NCBI GenBank assembly: GCA_016648135.1
Contig: JADDOH010014730.1
Span: 1-64,000 of the forward strand
Source of the DNA: Agrypnia vestita
Lineage: Eukaryota > Arthropoda > Insecta > Trichoptera > Phryganeidae
Reading direction: 5' to 3'
Length of the DNA: 64,000 nucleotides
The position numbers and the translations under genes were made by a program. Position 1 is the stretch's first letter. Every line of letters begins with the position of its first letter. Below are positions 1-12,193 of this stretch, piece after piece. The notes under the pieces were generated by a model that was given only the letters and a program-made list of their open reading frames with translations, ran no database searches and was not told the DNA's origin.

Positions 1-189
1 CCTGTAGGGCGTTAATAAATAAAGAAATAAATTAAAAAATAATAAAAAATTGACCAAGGGCCCTGAAAAATTGATAATTTTACAAAATTGTGGTTTATTA
101 TTATTTATTATATGAAAAATGTTATGACAAAGTAGGTTTGCAGTTATTGATGAAGAAAACTCGTTTTTATATCATTGTTTCTTTGACAA

Positions 190-232
190 ATCAACATGTT
201 TCGGAACCAATGGTCCCTTCATTAGGAAATAA
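190..232 (-). ncRNA. Degenerate hammerhead-ribozyme-like motif (PLE type)
   Basis: Read on the minus strand, CTAATGA stands where CTGATGA is expected (G5 changed to A). It is followed by one extra A, a 6-bp helix II (GGGACC with GGTTCC, loop ATT), then GAAA and the palindrome ACATGT. Helix I is weak, only about 2 bp. The layout matches the better copies at 47.6 and 43.3 kb, so I read it as a decayed member. The core change makes activity unlikely. Confidence 0.45.
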
Positions 233-941
233 TGTATCGAAACATTTTGATTGGTAAATTGAATATATAATGTTGTCACAAAGTAATTGTCACAAATATT
301 GAAAAATTAATAAAATTTAATTGATGCAAATTTTTATTGTGAAATTCCACTACAGGATGTATCAAATGAGACTGTGAAAATCACTTACTTAATTATAGTT
401 AACATGATAACGTGCTGTAAATTACTGAAATATTTTTAAAATTCAATTAAAAATTATGTATTTTACAATCACTGTATTTGCCTGAATAAAAAATGCATCC
501 ATACACGGGATTATTATCGGGAAAATGAATTAATTCATTTAACGTAATTATTTAAATACATACATAAATATTTGGGGTTAAGCATAACTGTATGGATTAA
601 AGCATGATGGTAGGTAGGTATACAATTGTTTTTTTTATGCTTGATTGCTTATACGGTAATAATATAATATACTCATTATTATTATAACATCCCAATTTAC
701 GCTTTCTCGGGAGTCATAGTTCCAAAAGTTTGCAGTTCAGTTGCATTAGAACATGCCATTTCAACTACTTAATTACACGAAGAAGAATATAACAAAAGGC
801 TCATTCCTAAATAACTATTTTGTATGAAGTTGGCACCATAACAAACATCTGTGTAAATATTAAAAAAACCTAATTTAAATGCATATTATCTACGTAATAT
901 TTTACGATATTATCATAAAACGAAAAGTTTTCTTTTGCTTT

Positions 942-991
942 AAAAATAAGCTGTATAAATAAAAAACTTTTTATTTATACAGCTTATTTTT
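942..991. repeat. Perfect 24-bp palindrome (hairpin, 2-nt loop)
   Basis: The arms at 942-965 and 968-991 are exact reverse complements (AAAAATAAGCTGTATAAATA... and its complement), separated by only AC. The loop is too short for a microRNA precursor. A perfect AT-rich palindrome in unique sequence points to a recent local fold-back event. Confidence 0.8.
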
Positions 992-999
992 ATACAGAC

Positions 1000-2640
1000 A
1001 ACCTGACATTTTTAGCTCGTAACGCTATTTGCGTCATAGCTCTGGTGCTTTAAATGTCCATTTAACTCTCAAAAAATGAGATACCATGTTGATTGTTCCA
1101 TATATTTCAATTGCTCAGTAAGAAAACGGAGTGATGAAATCTATTGAGAGATAACATAAATTACTTGACTGTTCGTGTTATATTTTAAAGAACTCGCGGA
1201 GAAAATTTATATGACTGTATTGTGCTTCGTTATGAATAAATGATTTGTGGTGATTTTCTACCAATTTTTTTGCAAACGTTCCCGCTATTTTCAGTGATGT
1301 GTTGTAAGGGAATACGGAATTAATACACAGGGTGTTTCATAGCTAGTAAAAATATCTTTGGGAGAGTTTTCTTCGTTCAATTTTGCATAGAAAATATTTT
1401 TATCTTGGGTGAAATGTGAACAGTTAAAAGGGGAAGCGACATGGAATGGGTTCAAATTTCTGCACGGTTTTAATAAATTTATTTGATTTTTATCAAAGCG
1501 AATATATTTTTAAAATTCAATAGAAGTTACTTTCACGATATTTCTATGTGCAGAAAGTAAGTAAAAAATATTGAAAAAAAAAATGCAAACTTTGATGTCG
1601 CTTATTTCCGTAATTAACATTCTATTCAAAGTTGAATGAAGAAGTTTCCCTTGAAGTTTTTACTGCTAAACCCTGCACATAAAATAATGCAAATCTTGAG
1701 CAGAGTTTGGTAGTAAGCTAGTAGTATATTAATATAATTAGAGCGTGCCTATATTATGATAAAAAGTATACGGCCGAATTCGGGACATTCGGCCTTGTTT
1801 ATCGTTTTGATAATCCGTAAAATAATACTTTTCCGTACCCATTAAAAAGTTGCTAATACTCTTTCTCATCTTTATCATGGTAAGAGGATTAATAAGTTGT
1901 ATTTAACATAATAATATTCCTAAAGCTACACATTAACGCAACGCTTTAAATTAAGATATCCGAGATATTATACGAACGAATAAATACATAACTTACGAAA
2001 ATTTCCAATCTGCTGGACTGTAAATTTTCATAATCACGGAGGCATGCGATAATGTTAATTTTATTTTTATTTATACGGCAACCCTTCACCGAGAATTTCA
2101 TATAAAAATAAATATGTTGTATATCCAAAATTTCGTATACAAATTTATGCCCGGGACAATGTTATTCTTTGTACGCCCACCGAATCGAGGCGAAGACATT
2201 CAATGGAAATGCGGATTATTTATAATTTATAAGCGTTTAATTCGGGGAGATGTAGGTACTTTATTTGTGAATTAGCATAATGTCTACATCGGCCGCGATC
2301 ACAATGAAGAATAAAGTTCGTCACCTGGCTATTATTCAAAGTGATTCCGATTAATGTTTCGCCCGTTACCACTTACGACGGCCATCATTCTTGCCTTTGG
2401 ACGGTTCATTGTCATTTTTCAAAGCGTCCATACTCGCAACGTTGAAAAATCTACGCATCCATTCGTTGAAAACTAAAATAAATTGAAGATTAGCGTAATA
2501 ACTTAAATTTTTTATTTAATATTAGATATTTTATGTGATATTCAAGTTAATTTCTTAAAATTTATCTAATATTTTATAAAATGCAGATATTGATTCAGAA
2601 TATTTTGAGAATGTTCAAATTTGGATTTTATCCCCAGGGG
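1000..2640. other. Gene-free unique AT-rich stretch with one GC-richer island
   Basis: No open frame here looks like a protein. From about 2155 to 2460 the sequence is noticeably GC-richer and free of the repeats seen elsewhere (it contains CACCGAATCGAGGCGAAGAC and CCCGTTACCACTTACGACGG). That is how conserved non-coding DNA often looks in AT-rich insect genomes, but only a cross-species alignment could show conservation. Confidence 0.4.
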
Positions 2641-2644
2641 GACA

Positions 2645-3070
2645 TCATAAATCAAGATTATAGATGTCTCATGGAGACGAAGCTATTTCACAATGAGACA
2701 TCTATATTACATCTTGGTTAGTGATGATAAAAATAATATTGTTTTAAAAACTCCAATCAAAAAATATAGATATTCCATTACCACTGACGAAATCTATACG
2801 GGTTTATGGAAATGTCAAATTTTTAATCCAATAAATACAAGTAGGTAGTAAAAATTAAAACTTACATATGAAACAAGGTGTGCAGAATAAACTTATATAT
2901 TTGCAACTTCCAAAAATTTGATAGATATGGTAGACTATCAAGGGTGGAATTATGAACGTTGTGTAAAGTGATCGCTTAAGTCTACCTATAGTCTACTTAT
3001 AGTCTAAATAAGGTGGTAAATCCTATGAACACCCAAAAAGACCTCCATCCCTACTTTCTCTTATAAAAAA
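2645..3070. repeat. Dispersed repeat family X, copy 1
   Basis: The left part has TAGATGTCTCAT (2661-2672) facing its exact complement at 2693-2704 around the word GAGACGAAGCTATTT. The right part has the phrases TTGATAGATATGGTAGACTA and GTGTAAAGTGATCGCTTAAG. The same phrases recur near 12.9, 18.75, 40.0-40.6, 43.0, 50.3 and 52.55 kb. The most complete copy (18.74-18.97 kb) has long inverted termini, so a non-autonomous DNA transposon is the likely nature of the family. Confidence 0.6.
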
Positions 3071-3433
3071 AACTTTGAAAAGGATAAAATGAATATTGTT
3101 GAATAAATAAAGAATTTTTGAGAAAAACAAAAATTTTGCTTTTCATCAAGCTTCCATTATTTAGATTTATATTAATTCATTTATCACAACTGAAAACAGT
3201 GATATATAGAAGTAACTACACATGAAGAGTTCAGAATGCATTTGTCGAAATTGGATGATAATATATTTAAAAATGATTATCTGGCAACAGCGGTAGTTTT
3301 ACAATAAATATCCACTCCTGGAAACATGTTTGTGTGTTTTATCAGTTTTCTTCTGAACCTTTCATATATTCCTTTTCTAAACATCCATTTCATGTATCTT
3401 TCACACACTTTTGTCAAATTTACTCTCACTTGA

Positions 3434-3519
3434 CCCTCGTGATCCAGCGGATAAAACACTAGCTTCTCATACTATGGGCTCCGTGTTCGATTCCGAGGTG
3501 AGATGTAAAAAAAAAAAAA
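3434..3519 (+). repeat. tRNA-derived SINE head with A-rich tail (family 2)
   Basis: A tRNA-like head carries an A-box-like GATCCAGCGGATAAAACAC and a B box GTGTTCGATTCC (3484-3495), followed by a 13-nt A run at 3507-3519. Related heads occur at 24.51 kb (plus) and 27.39 kb (minus). It abuts a different SINE on the opposite strand, sharing the A run. Confidence 0.65.
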
Positions 3520-3693
3520 ATAGAGATGCGAACACGGAATACGTATCACATCAATATTCTTACTATTTTCAAACTAAGCTAAACGCTTGTGCTATGAAAA
3601 TAGGACTAACTTGCTAGTCTGGGCTGAGATTTGAACCCGCGACCTTTGGATCACGAGGCGAGTGTCCTAACCACAAGACCAACAAGCTACTCA
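3507..3693 (-). repeat. tRNA-derived SINE (family 1), copy 1
   Basis: On the minus strand the element starts with a tRNA-like head (A box TGGTTAGGACAC, B box GGGTTCAAATC). It continues through a shared body ending in GTATTCCGTGTTCGCATCTC and ends in a T/A homopolymer. The same head and body recur at 21996-22174 (minus), 24094-24250 (plus) and 48231-48396 (minus, more diverged). Confidence 0.8.
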
Positions 3694-3847
3694 AGATTAC
3701 AATATATTTATGAAATTTTTTATTCCAATGTATTTTTGTGATGAATTTTAACTAAGTTATTTAGCCTTTTGGCCTATCGTTTCTTTAACAATTTAAATAA
3801 AATATAAAATAAATACTAAATAAAAAATAATAAAATAAATACTCATA

Positions 3848-5134
3848 TTAGGTCCTTATATATGAAATTGGCGTTTAGTATGGGAGGAACATAAAGCCGA
3901 TTTTTTTTTATTATATTATATTTATTTAATCAAAGTATGTACCATTGCTATCTATGCACTTTTGCCATCTTATAGGTAGTTCATCGATCCCTTTACTAAA
4001 AAAACCTTTCGGACGGGAATCAATAAAATCTTTGTAGGCTTGTTTGGACTGCCCCATCGGAGTTGAATTTTTTCCTTTGCAAGAAGTTATCCAAATTTCG
4101 AAAAAAATGGTAATCTGTTGGGGAAAGGTCCGGAGAGTACGGTGGATGCCTTAGACATTCCAATTAAAGCTCCTCTAATTTGGTAGCCGTCTGTTGTGCA
4201 GTGTGTGGTCTAGCGTTATCATGAAGCAGCAGTGGCCTAGAGCGATTAACCAGCCTCGGTTGTTTAGCAGCTAGCTTTTCCATCATGGTTTGCAGTTGCT
4301 AACAATAGACATCTGCCGTAATCGTCTGGCCAGATTTAAGAAAGCTGTAGTGAACGACACCAGCACTTGTCCACCAAACGCTCACAAGTAACTTTTTTGG
4401 AGTCAATTTTCGCTTGGGGCATGGTTTGGCTGGTTCGGCAGGGTTCAGCCATTGCGATGAGCGCTTCCGATTATCGTACAGGATCCACTTTTCATCACAG
4501 GTAATGATTCGATTTAAAATCCCTTCATTATTGTGCCGGTTGAGTAATGCATCGCAGCAGTCAACGCGAGTTTGTTGATTTGCTTCACTCAATTCGTGAG
4601 GTACCCACCTTTCAAGCTTTTTCACCTTACCAATTTGCTTCAAGTGGATTAAAACAGTTGTATCACTAACACCGCAGCCTGCAGCTAACTCGGATGTGGT
4701 TTGCGATGGATCCGCTTCCACAATAGCATTCAATTCTTCATTATCAACTTTGGTCTCCGGCCGTCCACGGGGCTTGTTCTGCAGGTCGAAATTTCCAGAA
4801 CGAAAACGTTGAAACCAAAAACGCACTGTGTTTTATTTTGCGGCACCGTCGCCATACACATCATTAATCCTTCGAGCCGTTTCTGCAGCACTGGTGCCAC
4901 GGTGGAACTCGTACTCGTAAATAACGCGATATTTCAAGTTTTTCATTTTGTAAACTGAGTGACGCAAAGAAAAAAACAATTGAGGAAAAAACAAATGAAT
5001 TTTAATTTTCAAAACACAAATACATGAGTAAATAGCTGTATAAATTTGGATTTGGAATTCCTAACCAAAGAGAAGATATTTGAGATCAAATTTGCCAGTA
5101 CGGCAAAACGCCAATTTCATATGTAAGGACCTAA
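3848..5134 (-). mobile_element. mariner transposon, full length but inactivated
   Basis: The 1287-bp element has inverted termini of about 28 bp beginning TTAGGTCCTTA on both ends and is flanked by TA at 3846-3847 and 5135-5136, the normal mariner target duplication. It is nearly identical along its length to the copy at 24776-26061, in the opposite orientation. The transposase frame is broken by several stops and a frameshift (see the pseudogene), so it could move only if a related transposase acted on its ends. Confidence 0.95.
3915..4946 (-). pseudogene. mariner transposase pseudogene (DD34D family)
   Basis: Reading starts at the ATG at 4946. The frame matches the intact transposase at 24964-25983 closely. 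Visible lesions relative to that copy are: AAA GAA changed to AAA TAA near codon 38 (about 4833); CAG changed to TAG within the VYCQQLQ motif (about 4300); CAA changed to TAA after LEEL (about 4165); and one inserted base in the region matching AVQTAFKDF (about 4040). The central open part (4826-4299) still shows WVPHELSE and the ITCDEKW motif holding the first catalytic Asp. Multiple independent breaks indicate a dead copy. Confidence 0.92.
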
Positions 5135-5136
5135 TA

Positions 5137-6450
5137 TCACTCTGATTACTCTACATAATACAACTTTCATCAATTCCATCGTAATAAGATCCACACATCA
5201 TCAAATTTTTTAAAGTTGTATATATGTTTCAAATTAAATCCTTCTTTTCCTTAATGATAACTCTATTACTAAATGTCTTTATTTTTAACTTGGTTTAACA
5301 GATTCTACGCCATATATCGCAATATCCAATCATTTCAGAGGATTTCATTAATGCTTATTTTACTCTCTTGACTTGATTCTTACAGAAGTATTGATTTGAA
5401 TACATAAATTGACAAAAATCTCTTGGAAAACCCACCGTCTAGCAATCCTAAATTAATTCAATACGACAATACAGTGCAATCTTTAACGTATTTCAATATT
5501 TTATATTAGTATTTTGTTATTTATATATATATATTATATATATATATAGATATATATATTATTATATATAATATTTTTAAATTATTTATTTATTTATAAC
5601 AATTATTTAGTTCCACACATAATGTTGTGTAGGCTAATAAATGATTTCATTTGAACATATTGCATTCCATCTAGTCATTTAAAAGTTTTTATAATAAAAT
5701 TTTTGCACTTCTGTTTAAACCTCTTTAAATTCACTGTGTTTTGAACTTCTTTTGATAGGCTATGTACCTTTGTACATCATACAATTTTATGAGGTGTTTT
5801 TCTTTTTCTTCAAATTAATCAAAATGATTTGCTTTTTAGGAAACATTTGTGATGTGCCTTAGATTTTTTTTAAATAAGTATATATATTTTTATTTCCCTT
5901 GGCTTATTCAAAATAAAGAAAATATTAATATCTCTGCAAAAAAATCTATGTGAACTAAAAAATTGCTTCTTGAAAAGTAAGATAGGTGTCTAATTACACA
6001 GACAACAAATTAAAAAACTTCAATGAAAATAAAATTCGCAACGGTTATTTATTGGACATATGTTATATAAAGGATTTTTTTTTCAGAAAAGAATAAGAAT
6101 GAGCTTTTAAATAGCTGTTATTGTTAAATGTGTTATGACTTTTATCGATAAATATGTTATGACTTTTTGCTCCTGACGAAGAGAAAGCTGTCTCTGATTC
6201 TACTTAGTTGGCGGAATTGTGCACAGTAATTAAAATTATATATATGAATTTCCAGATGAACAACCCTTAAACAAACACTTTACGATGCTGCCCCCTGCTA
6301 ATTTTTATGCCGTTTGTTATGTCGCCATAAAAATCATTTGTTTGTGTTATTACTAATAGATATATCATTTGCCTGTTGCAAAGCAATGTTTACCAATTTC
6401 AACGTAAGAAAATCCACACATCATCATATTTTTGAAATGTTCTAAAACAT
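5137..6450. other. Gene-free AT-rich stretch with (TA)n tract
   Basis: An interrupted (TA)n microsatellite lies at about 5521-5573. I see no coding signal. A faint hammerhead-like motif at 6171-6206 is listed separately. Confidence 0.5.
6171..6206 (+). ncRNA. Very degenerate hammerhead-like motif
   Basis: CTGACGA is followed by an extra A and a short helix (GAGA with TCTC), as in the copy at 21.67-21.71 kb, but GAAA is replaced by TGATT and helix III is lost. The family link rests on the shared word CTGACGAAGAGA. It is probably a dead relic or chance. Confidence 0.25.
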
Positions 6451-6451
6451 T

Positions 6452-6890
6452 TTATTACTCCCTTTATATTAACTCGTGGCGTCATCTTGTCTTCTTGTCG
6501 GACGAAAAAACTTTGGATCCATTTTAAACCCCTTTCCCGTGATCCAATCGAGCTGAAATTTTGCAAGCAAACTCGTGGCGATAATCAAGAAGATATATCA
6601 AATTTTCGTTAAAAAAAATTAATAAATTTTTGGAATTTTCAAATTTTGAATGGTTTTTTAACTTCATACAACTTATTAAGTTGTATGAAAATATTTCAAC
6701 GCGTCTGCTTGACGCGAAACCTGATTATAGTGTAATTTTGGATTTTTGGAAATTTTTTATTACTCCCTTTCGTAGCGTCGCCCGACTGAAGCCCAACGCC
6801 TAGGTTAAGCAAAAAAAAAAAATGTTTCAACTAGTAAATGAGAAAGGTAGTATAATAAAAACTTGGTTTTTATGGGTTACTTTTTTAATA
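6452..6890 (+). repeat. Dispersed repeat family B, copy 1
   Basis: Begins TTACTCCCTTTATATTAACT and carries AATCGAGCTGAAATTTTGCA; it ends in a phrase like AAAACTTGGTTTTTATGGGT. The same ends and middle recur at 36027-36560 (plus) and 48555-49115 (minus). This copy contains a 13-bp perfect palindrome at 6663-6689 (TTCATACAACTTA, one base, complement). No protein is encoded. It is likely a non-autonomous mobile element of unknown class. Confidence 0.65.
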
Positions 6891-8980
6891 TATTCGAATG
6901 GATTATGCTGGAGAAATCTATAGTCATTCCCATGAAATAGTAAAGGTACATAGATTTCACAGCTAGTAATGATACCTATATATTTTTAAAGTGGAATTAA
7001 ATAAATAAATTGTTAAAAATATTGTTAAAATTTAATTCTAATTTTATTTTTACATCGCAGTGTTTCAATATGTGCAGGATATTCTGTTTCTATACTAGCC
7101 TCTGTGGTCTATTGCTGTGTCTTCGCGGTCAATTCTACCCAGTTCAGCCACCAGTTCTTGGTAGCCCACAAGACTACTAAAAGTGCATTGTCCATTGCGG
7201 TCCTTTCTTCCCACGCTTTGGGTATACTTTCAGAGCCAAATTGCAAAACAAACATGTCAAAAATACTGAAAGAAAGTACGCAGGTAAATGTACCACGGCA
7301 TATACTCCATAATAACCGCTGCTCGTTCGCAGTCACCGCCCTGAATTTGTGGAGAAGTTTGCATTATGCCTGATTTATAGCTCCGTCTGAATCAAAATTG
7401 CTCCATGAATGCAATTATGTACATCGGGGCGGACGATGATCAGATTGCATTCCGTAAGCCAAAACAAGACTATCATTGCAAGATTTCGGTTACAAAAATC
7501 AAGCATATTCGAAATTTTGAGATATCTCATATTATAAGTTATAAATTTTCCGAATATAAGTAAAAATGGGATGCTTTTATTTTTTATGTGGTTATGATTT
7601 GGAGTCGAAACGGATATGGAATTATATACCTATTCTCATGGATCACACGTTTGAACATTTGCTACCTTATATATAAAAAAAAATACATACATACTTATCA
7701 AAAATTGTGACACCTCATTTGGGTAACATCACTGTACATAACTAGGGAAAAAATATTGTATAAGTTTATTAACAGCGTACTGGATAATGTATAAATAATA
7801 TCACACGAAAAATGCCTACAAAAGCAATCAAAGACATCGTTTATAAAAAAATCGAATTTAAAACTAAATAATTTTACTTCTCTTTTTAATACAGGAGCTC
7901 GTTTCTATAGATGAGATAATATCTACATTGAAGTTGTATCATAAATCTTATAATTTATTTATGAAAAATTCCTTTAGAATAAATAAATAAAAATATTATT
8001 TAAGAAACATTTGCAAGAGTTGGAGGGGGGTTCAAAAGAGGTTTTAAATAGATAGCACAAACATTATTTACATATTTTTTTAAAATGTACTGTTAATGTT
8101 TGATATGTTGAAGATACCTGTGTAATGTTTTTACGTGTGAGAAATGAGTGCAAAGCTATGTATTTACTTACTTGTAAAAATTAAGAAATTAATCTATGTA
8201 GACATTCATCTCCAATTTGTATGTGCTATGTTATAAATAAGTGTATAGTAATTAGCTATAATGTAACACTCATTTCTGTCCTGGCACAAAACGCTTGCCA
8301 TTTATGTGATCAGGATTTTCAAGATTTATGGCCCTATGTTACTGAAAATTTCAACCTCAGCATGTTGACATATTTTCTTAACCATTCTCTCTTGACTTTA
8401 TAGTTCTATAGATTACGGTACAAACAGATTCGCTCATAAACATTATGTGACTATGATCCATGAAGGATCTCCAGGAATTCTCACCAATGCCCCTACCTTC
8501 GAGGTTTTCCCCATGGTCGCGTCCCTTGCGATCTTCAGTGTACCACGATATATGGTAACTTGTAAAAAATGTTCACGATTCCATCTGATTTTCCACTACC
8601 CAGTATCCTGTATAAATATCGAACTAGTTTATCTTTCTCTCCCAGATATTTAATAAATTTTCATTTGTCAGGGTAGGCTTACGAGAATAGTTTCTTTACT
8701 TGTTCAATAACGTGCTCATTCGTATTGCTCCTTGTCTGATAGTTGTGAGGAATTTTTATTTTGTCACTTTAAAAAAAAAGAAATAAGAGAACAAATAAGG
8801 TAAAATCAAACGCGAATAAAACTATTTCGATTTATTCATTAAGCACCATCATCATCAGAGGGAAATTTTTTATCTCATTTTGTTAAAAAATCCGCGAATT
8901 GTTTTGGAAACGATTCCGAAGTAACAAGTCGCTCAAAAAACTTTGGCATTCATACGGCGGCCTTAATTTACATTGATTTG
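6885..8980. other. Gene-free stretch, mainly unique sequence
   Basis: The start (6885-7010) resembles the tail of family X copies at 12.9 and 52.6 kb (CATAGATTT...CAGCT...TTTTTAAAGTGG). The rest is AT-rich. Open frames of 60-89 codons occur at 7104-7373 and 8447-8653, but I recognise neither and both lack splice or family support. Confidence 0.4.
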
Positions 8981-8984
8981 CCTG

Positions 8985-9295
8985 CGAATTTGATTGAAGC
9001 GCTGCTCCATTGTTTATAAAGGACGCGGGGAATTGTATGGAAAAAAGGGCCGGCGGAACGTCACGCGACAGATTGAACGATCGCGGCCGCCCGGGCCCGG
9101 CGCGCGGCGGAGGGACACGGATTTAAATAAAGTCAACAATTACGTGCCCGCTCTGAGTGATGGCCGAGCTGATGTTACGCCACATCCGAAGGGAGATAGT
9201 GTCGGGCGGGCGTCAGCAGTCAGCGGTTGGCGGCTCATGCTCCGATTTGAGAGACGCAGGACCTCGCGCATGGAGCAACGTGTATGAATGGAAAT
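8985..9295. other. GC-rich unique island (possible CpG island or regulatory element)
   Basis: A sharp GC-rich block in AT-rich surroundings contains GCGGCCGCCCGGGCCCGG and several CpG-dense runs. Overlapping open frames of 97 and 70 codons exist, but GC-rich DNA lacks stop codons by chance and neither product resembles a known family. A promoter, enhancer or unmethylated island is more plausible than a gene. Confidence 0.45.
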
Positions 9296-10359
9296 CAATT
9301 CATGCTTACTTGCTTGCAGCTCATCGTGTCGATATAACTACAAGCTTTCCAATATGTTGTTTCTCTTAACCTTTAATCACTCGCGTTCGGATTTTGCTTG
9401 CGTCTGGTCGATATGGCCCGGAAATAATGAGCCAAACTAATGAAGAGGATATTTCGATTCATTGCATATTGATCTTAAATCTTTTTTATATATTTAGAAA
9501 TTTTATGCACGGTGGTATATATCAATAATTATTTTTATCAAATATTTCTCTAAATCATCAAATATATTTACGTCAACATGTAATTGGTGGACATATCGTC
9601 TGCGCGCGTAGTTTTAAAACCATTCCATTCGGTGGTTTTTTGAACGTTGCATCAATAATCATTTTATTAATTGCAAAAAAAAATTATTTCAGTTTTCACT
9701 ATGAAGATATGCCTTTATTGCTTTGAAGAGTATTCTTATAAATCGAGGTATTTGAGAAAAGTATCTAAAAAATATCTATACATATCTAAAAATATTTACA
9801 AATCTAGTACCTATTAGGAAAAATTTAATAAAAGATATTGCGTTTCGCATTGTTGTGGTTCTACCGTTATTTGAATTTCGCAAAGAACACATCAAGATAA
9901 CCGTTTACAATTATATTCATCATCCTTCAGCGATTTTTCTTCTTTTAGATGAACTTCTTTTAAATGAATGTGAATTAGTTCGTGTCCATTGCTGATTCCT
10001 TCTCTTTAAACTATTATTCGAGTAATTCTTCTTTTGATGGATTTTAACATTATTTTATATTTGTCAAAGGTTGGATTTTTGATAACTTAAAAAAGAAATT
10101 GAATACTATTTATACTTTTTGAAAATATCCTTATAATTGATTAAAACGTTTGAAATAAAATATAAGTAAAATTATAATTAAAACATACTATTATTCGGAA
10201 TAACTGTCACAACAATCAAAGCAATTTTATTTAATTTTCTCACAGTACCACAATCTCGTGACAATCATTTCTTCTTTCTTGCACTGTCTAACTCATTGCC
10301 TAGATAGGTTATGAGTGTTGCTTTCATCTAGGCCGTTTCTTTGAAGGGTTTTTTAAGCT

Positions 10360-10850
10360 TTGAGTCATCCAGGAATTCCGTGGTCTTCCTTTGAATGACT
10401 GTCGATGAAGCTCCTTAACCATTGCCTGCTTCTCCGTGTGGTTTGGTGGTCTCCGTATTTGTACGTGTCTCTACGTGTACGTACCATCTCAGCTGTCGCT
10501 CTTTCAGCTTATTGTTTAGTTTCGTGACACCCAGGCTACCACAAATGCGGAAATTTTAATCCTATATTTTAGTGTTACTATTTTAATGTTACATCTAAGC
10601 ATTTGCATTTATTCTGTTTCAAGTTGCCTTGAATAGGGGTTGTACATCGTGCATCATTCGGAACCATACATTATAGCAGGTCTAACAGTAATCTGGTATA
10701 TCTTTTCTTTAAGTTTTGTACGGATCTGAATTTCATCCATCCCACACCTCTTCTATGGTCAACATCCGCTGCACATCCTCCATCTCTGTGAATGAGTAGG
10801 CCCAGATACTTATACGCGTCACAGTTGGCTATATCGTCATAGATCATAAA
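10360..10850 (-). pseudogene. Non-LTR retrotransposon (LINE) reverse-transcriptase C-terminal relic
   Basis: Minus-strand translation gives, in broken frames, CDAYKYLGLLIHRDGG near 10820, then PAIMYGSE near 10675, then LKERQLRWYVHV and FKGRPRNSWM towards 10380. These match in order the region after the reverse-transcriptase palm of RTE/CR1-like elements: YLG..IH..G, then PALLYGSE.W, then LRWYGHV, then GRPR..W. Stops and frameshifts lie between the blocks, and the 5' part of the element is missing, as is usual for truncated LINE insertions. Confidence 0.75.
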
Positions 10851-11747
10851 TATATTATCACATATCTCATGAAAATATATAAAAATATAATAATAATTGA
10901 ATTTGAGTCTCCTTAGTACTAATCTTAATTTTTTTTTTAATAAGTATACAGGTATAATATTGGATTTGGCGACAACGTTTTCAAGTTTTTTCATGATGAT
11001 CATTAAATTGGATAAAAACCTAAACTATGTTTTTTCTACTTACCTGTTGATAAGAGATTCAGTTCCTCTCAAAAATTGAGTAGTAAAATATAAAATTATA
11101 ATTTTAATCACATAGAGGTAACATAGAATATATTTTCCACGCAATTTGAGGTATCTACGTAGTTTTATTCTGTTTGGCGTAAATTAAATATTTTTTTAAA
11201 TAAGATATCAAACATAAATAGTTTTTGAAAATATTGTATAAAATATTATGTATATATGCATGCCAAAGGATTTTTTTTATAGATTTAATATTTTTGATAT
11301 CAATTTGATTTTTTTTTACATATTTTGTAGCATTGTCCAAAGAAGCTGTCTGCTTGTAATTTATTTACTACACATTTAATGTAGGTACTTTCTAAAATGT
11401 ACGAAATATACCATCGACGTACTATAAATATAGACTAGTCACTAAAAACAAATCTGAGACATCTACTATCTGCTGTCTTCTATTGCGTACTAAATTTATC
11501 AGTCAGAAAGAGATAGGAATTATTTTCATAACCAAGTATAAGAAATGACAATAAAACATAATTTTTAACAATGAATGCATAATATGAAGTTAGTAGAGAA
11601 TTGCGGAATTTATTCAATGGTCTTTTCTCTTTTTATCTTATAGCGCAGCATACGTATAAAAGAGATATGCTTATATGCTATATGCTATCGTTCTAACTAC
11701 TTTGGGGGTAGCCCGCGTCAAATTCTGGTCGTCAGGACCAGTCGTCT

Positions 11748-11787
11748 GCCGACGTTTCGAACAGATCTCACTGTTCATCTTCAGGGC
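11748..11787 (-). ncRNA. Hammerhead ribozyme motif next to PLE coding relic
   Basis: Minus-strand order: helix I strand GCC, CTGAAGA, one extra T, helix II GAACAG/CTGTTC (6 bp, loop TGAGAT), GAAA, palindromic minimal helix III ACGT, cleavage triplet GTC, and helix I return GGC. All core bases fit CUGANGA...GAAA...UH. Hammerheads with a tiny helix III that act as dimers are known from Penelope-like retroelements, and here one lies directly downstream of PLE-like coding sequence. Confidence 0.78.
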
Positions 11788-11874
11788 GCCTTGTCGATGA
11801 GCTGCTTCTCCAAAAAGCGTACAACCGTTTGGGTCCGGAGCTCACCGTCAAGTGAAAGTTTGAAAAAATCTGCG

Positions 11875-12168
11875 TCAGGTGTTTGTGGAGGAGTGGGTTT
11901 CTCCAGCGACGCCGTTAATGTGTTTTGTTCGGCTTCTAGTAATCCGTATATTTACTTTATTATCGTCATTATACAAAGTTGAGAAGATTTCTGGTTTATT
12001 ATTATTAATATTATTTGTATTAGAAATTTTATTATTATTATTAAGAATGTTATTCCATGCGGTCGGAAGTCGAATGCTATTGTCTCTGTTGTTCATTGTA
12101 CTATTATTTCTTTTATTTATTTCAATTGCCTCTCTGTAGATTCTAAATGTTTCATTATTAAGCCTCAA
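11875..12168 (-). pseudogene. Penelope-like element ORF C-terminus (GIY-YIG endonuclease end), partial
   Basis: The 97-codon frame begins with NNETFRIYREAIEINK and continues with RDNSIRLPTAW. REA-x-EI, followed about 15-25 residues later by N.D....L...W, is the typical end of the GIY-YIG nuclease region of Penelope-like proteins. The Asn-rich stretch after the Trp is less conserved. The reverse transcriptase and most of the nuclease are absent, cut off by the fold-back at 12145-12193. The hammerhead motif follows in the position expected for the 3' terminal repeat of a PLE. Confidence 0.65.
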
Positions 12169-12193
12169 TAATGAAACATTTAGAATCTACAGA
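12145..12193. repeat. Fold-back at PLE truncation point
   Basis: TAGATTCTAAATGTTTCATT faces its complement AATGAAACATTTAGAATCTA with a short centre. It duplicates in inverted form the first coding codons of the PLE relic, so it formed during or after insertion. Confidence 0.8.

Noticed and set aside
942..991. microRNA precursor
   Set aside because: The loop is 2 nt and the stem is perfectly paired and very A/T-rich, unlike a microRNA hairpin.
2330..2400. Hammerhead-like GTTTCG near 2357
   Set aside because: No CTGANGA word within range on the minus strand.
11879..12139. 86-codon plus-strand hydrophobic frame that could pass for a membrane peptide
   Set aside because: It is the antisense of the Asn-rich PLE coding relic; AAT/AAC codons read in reverse give Ile/Leu/Val.
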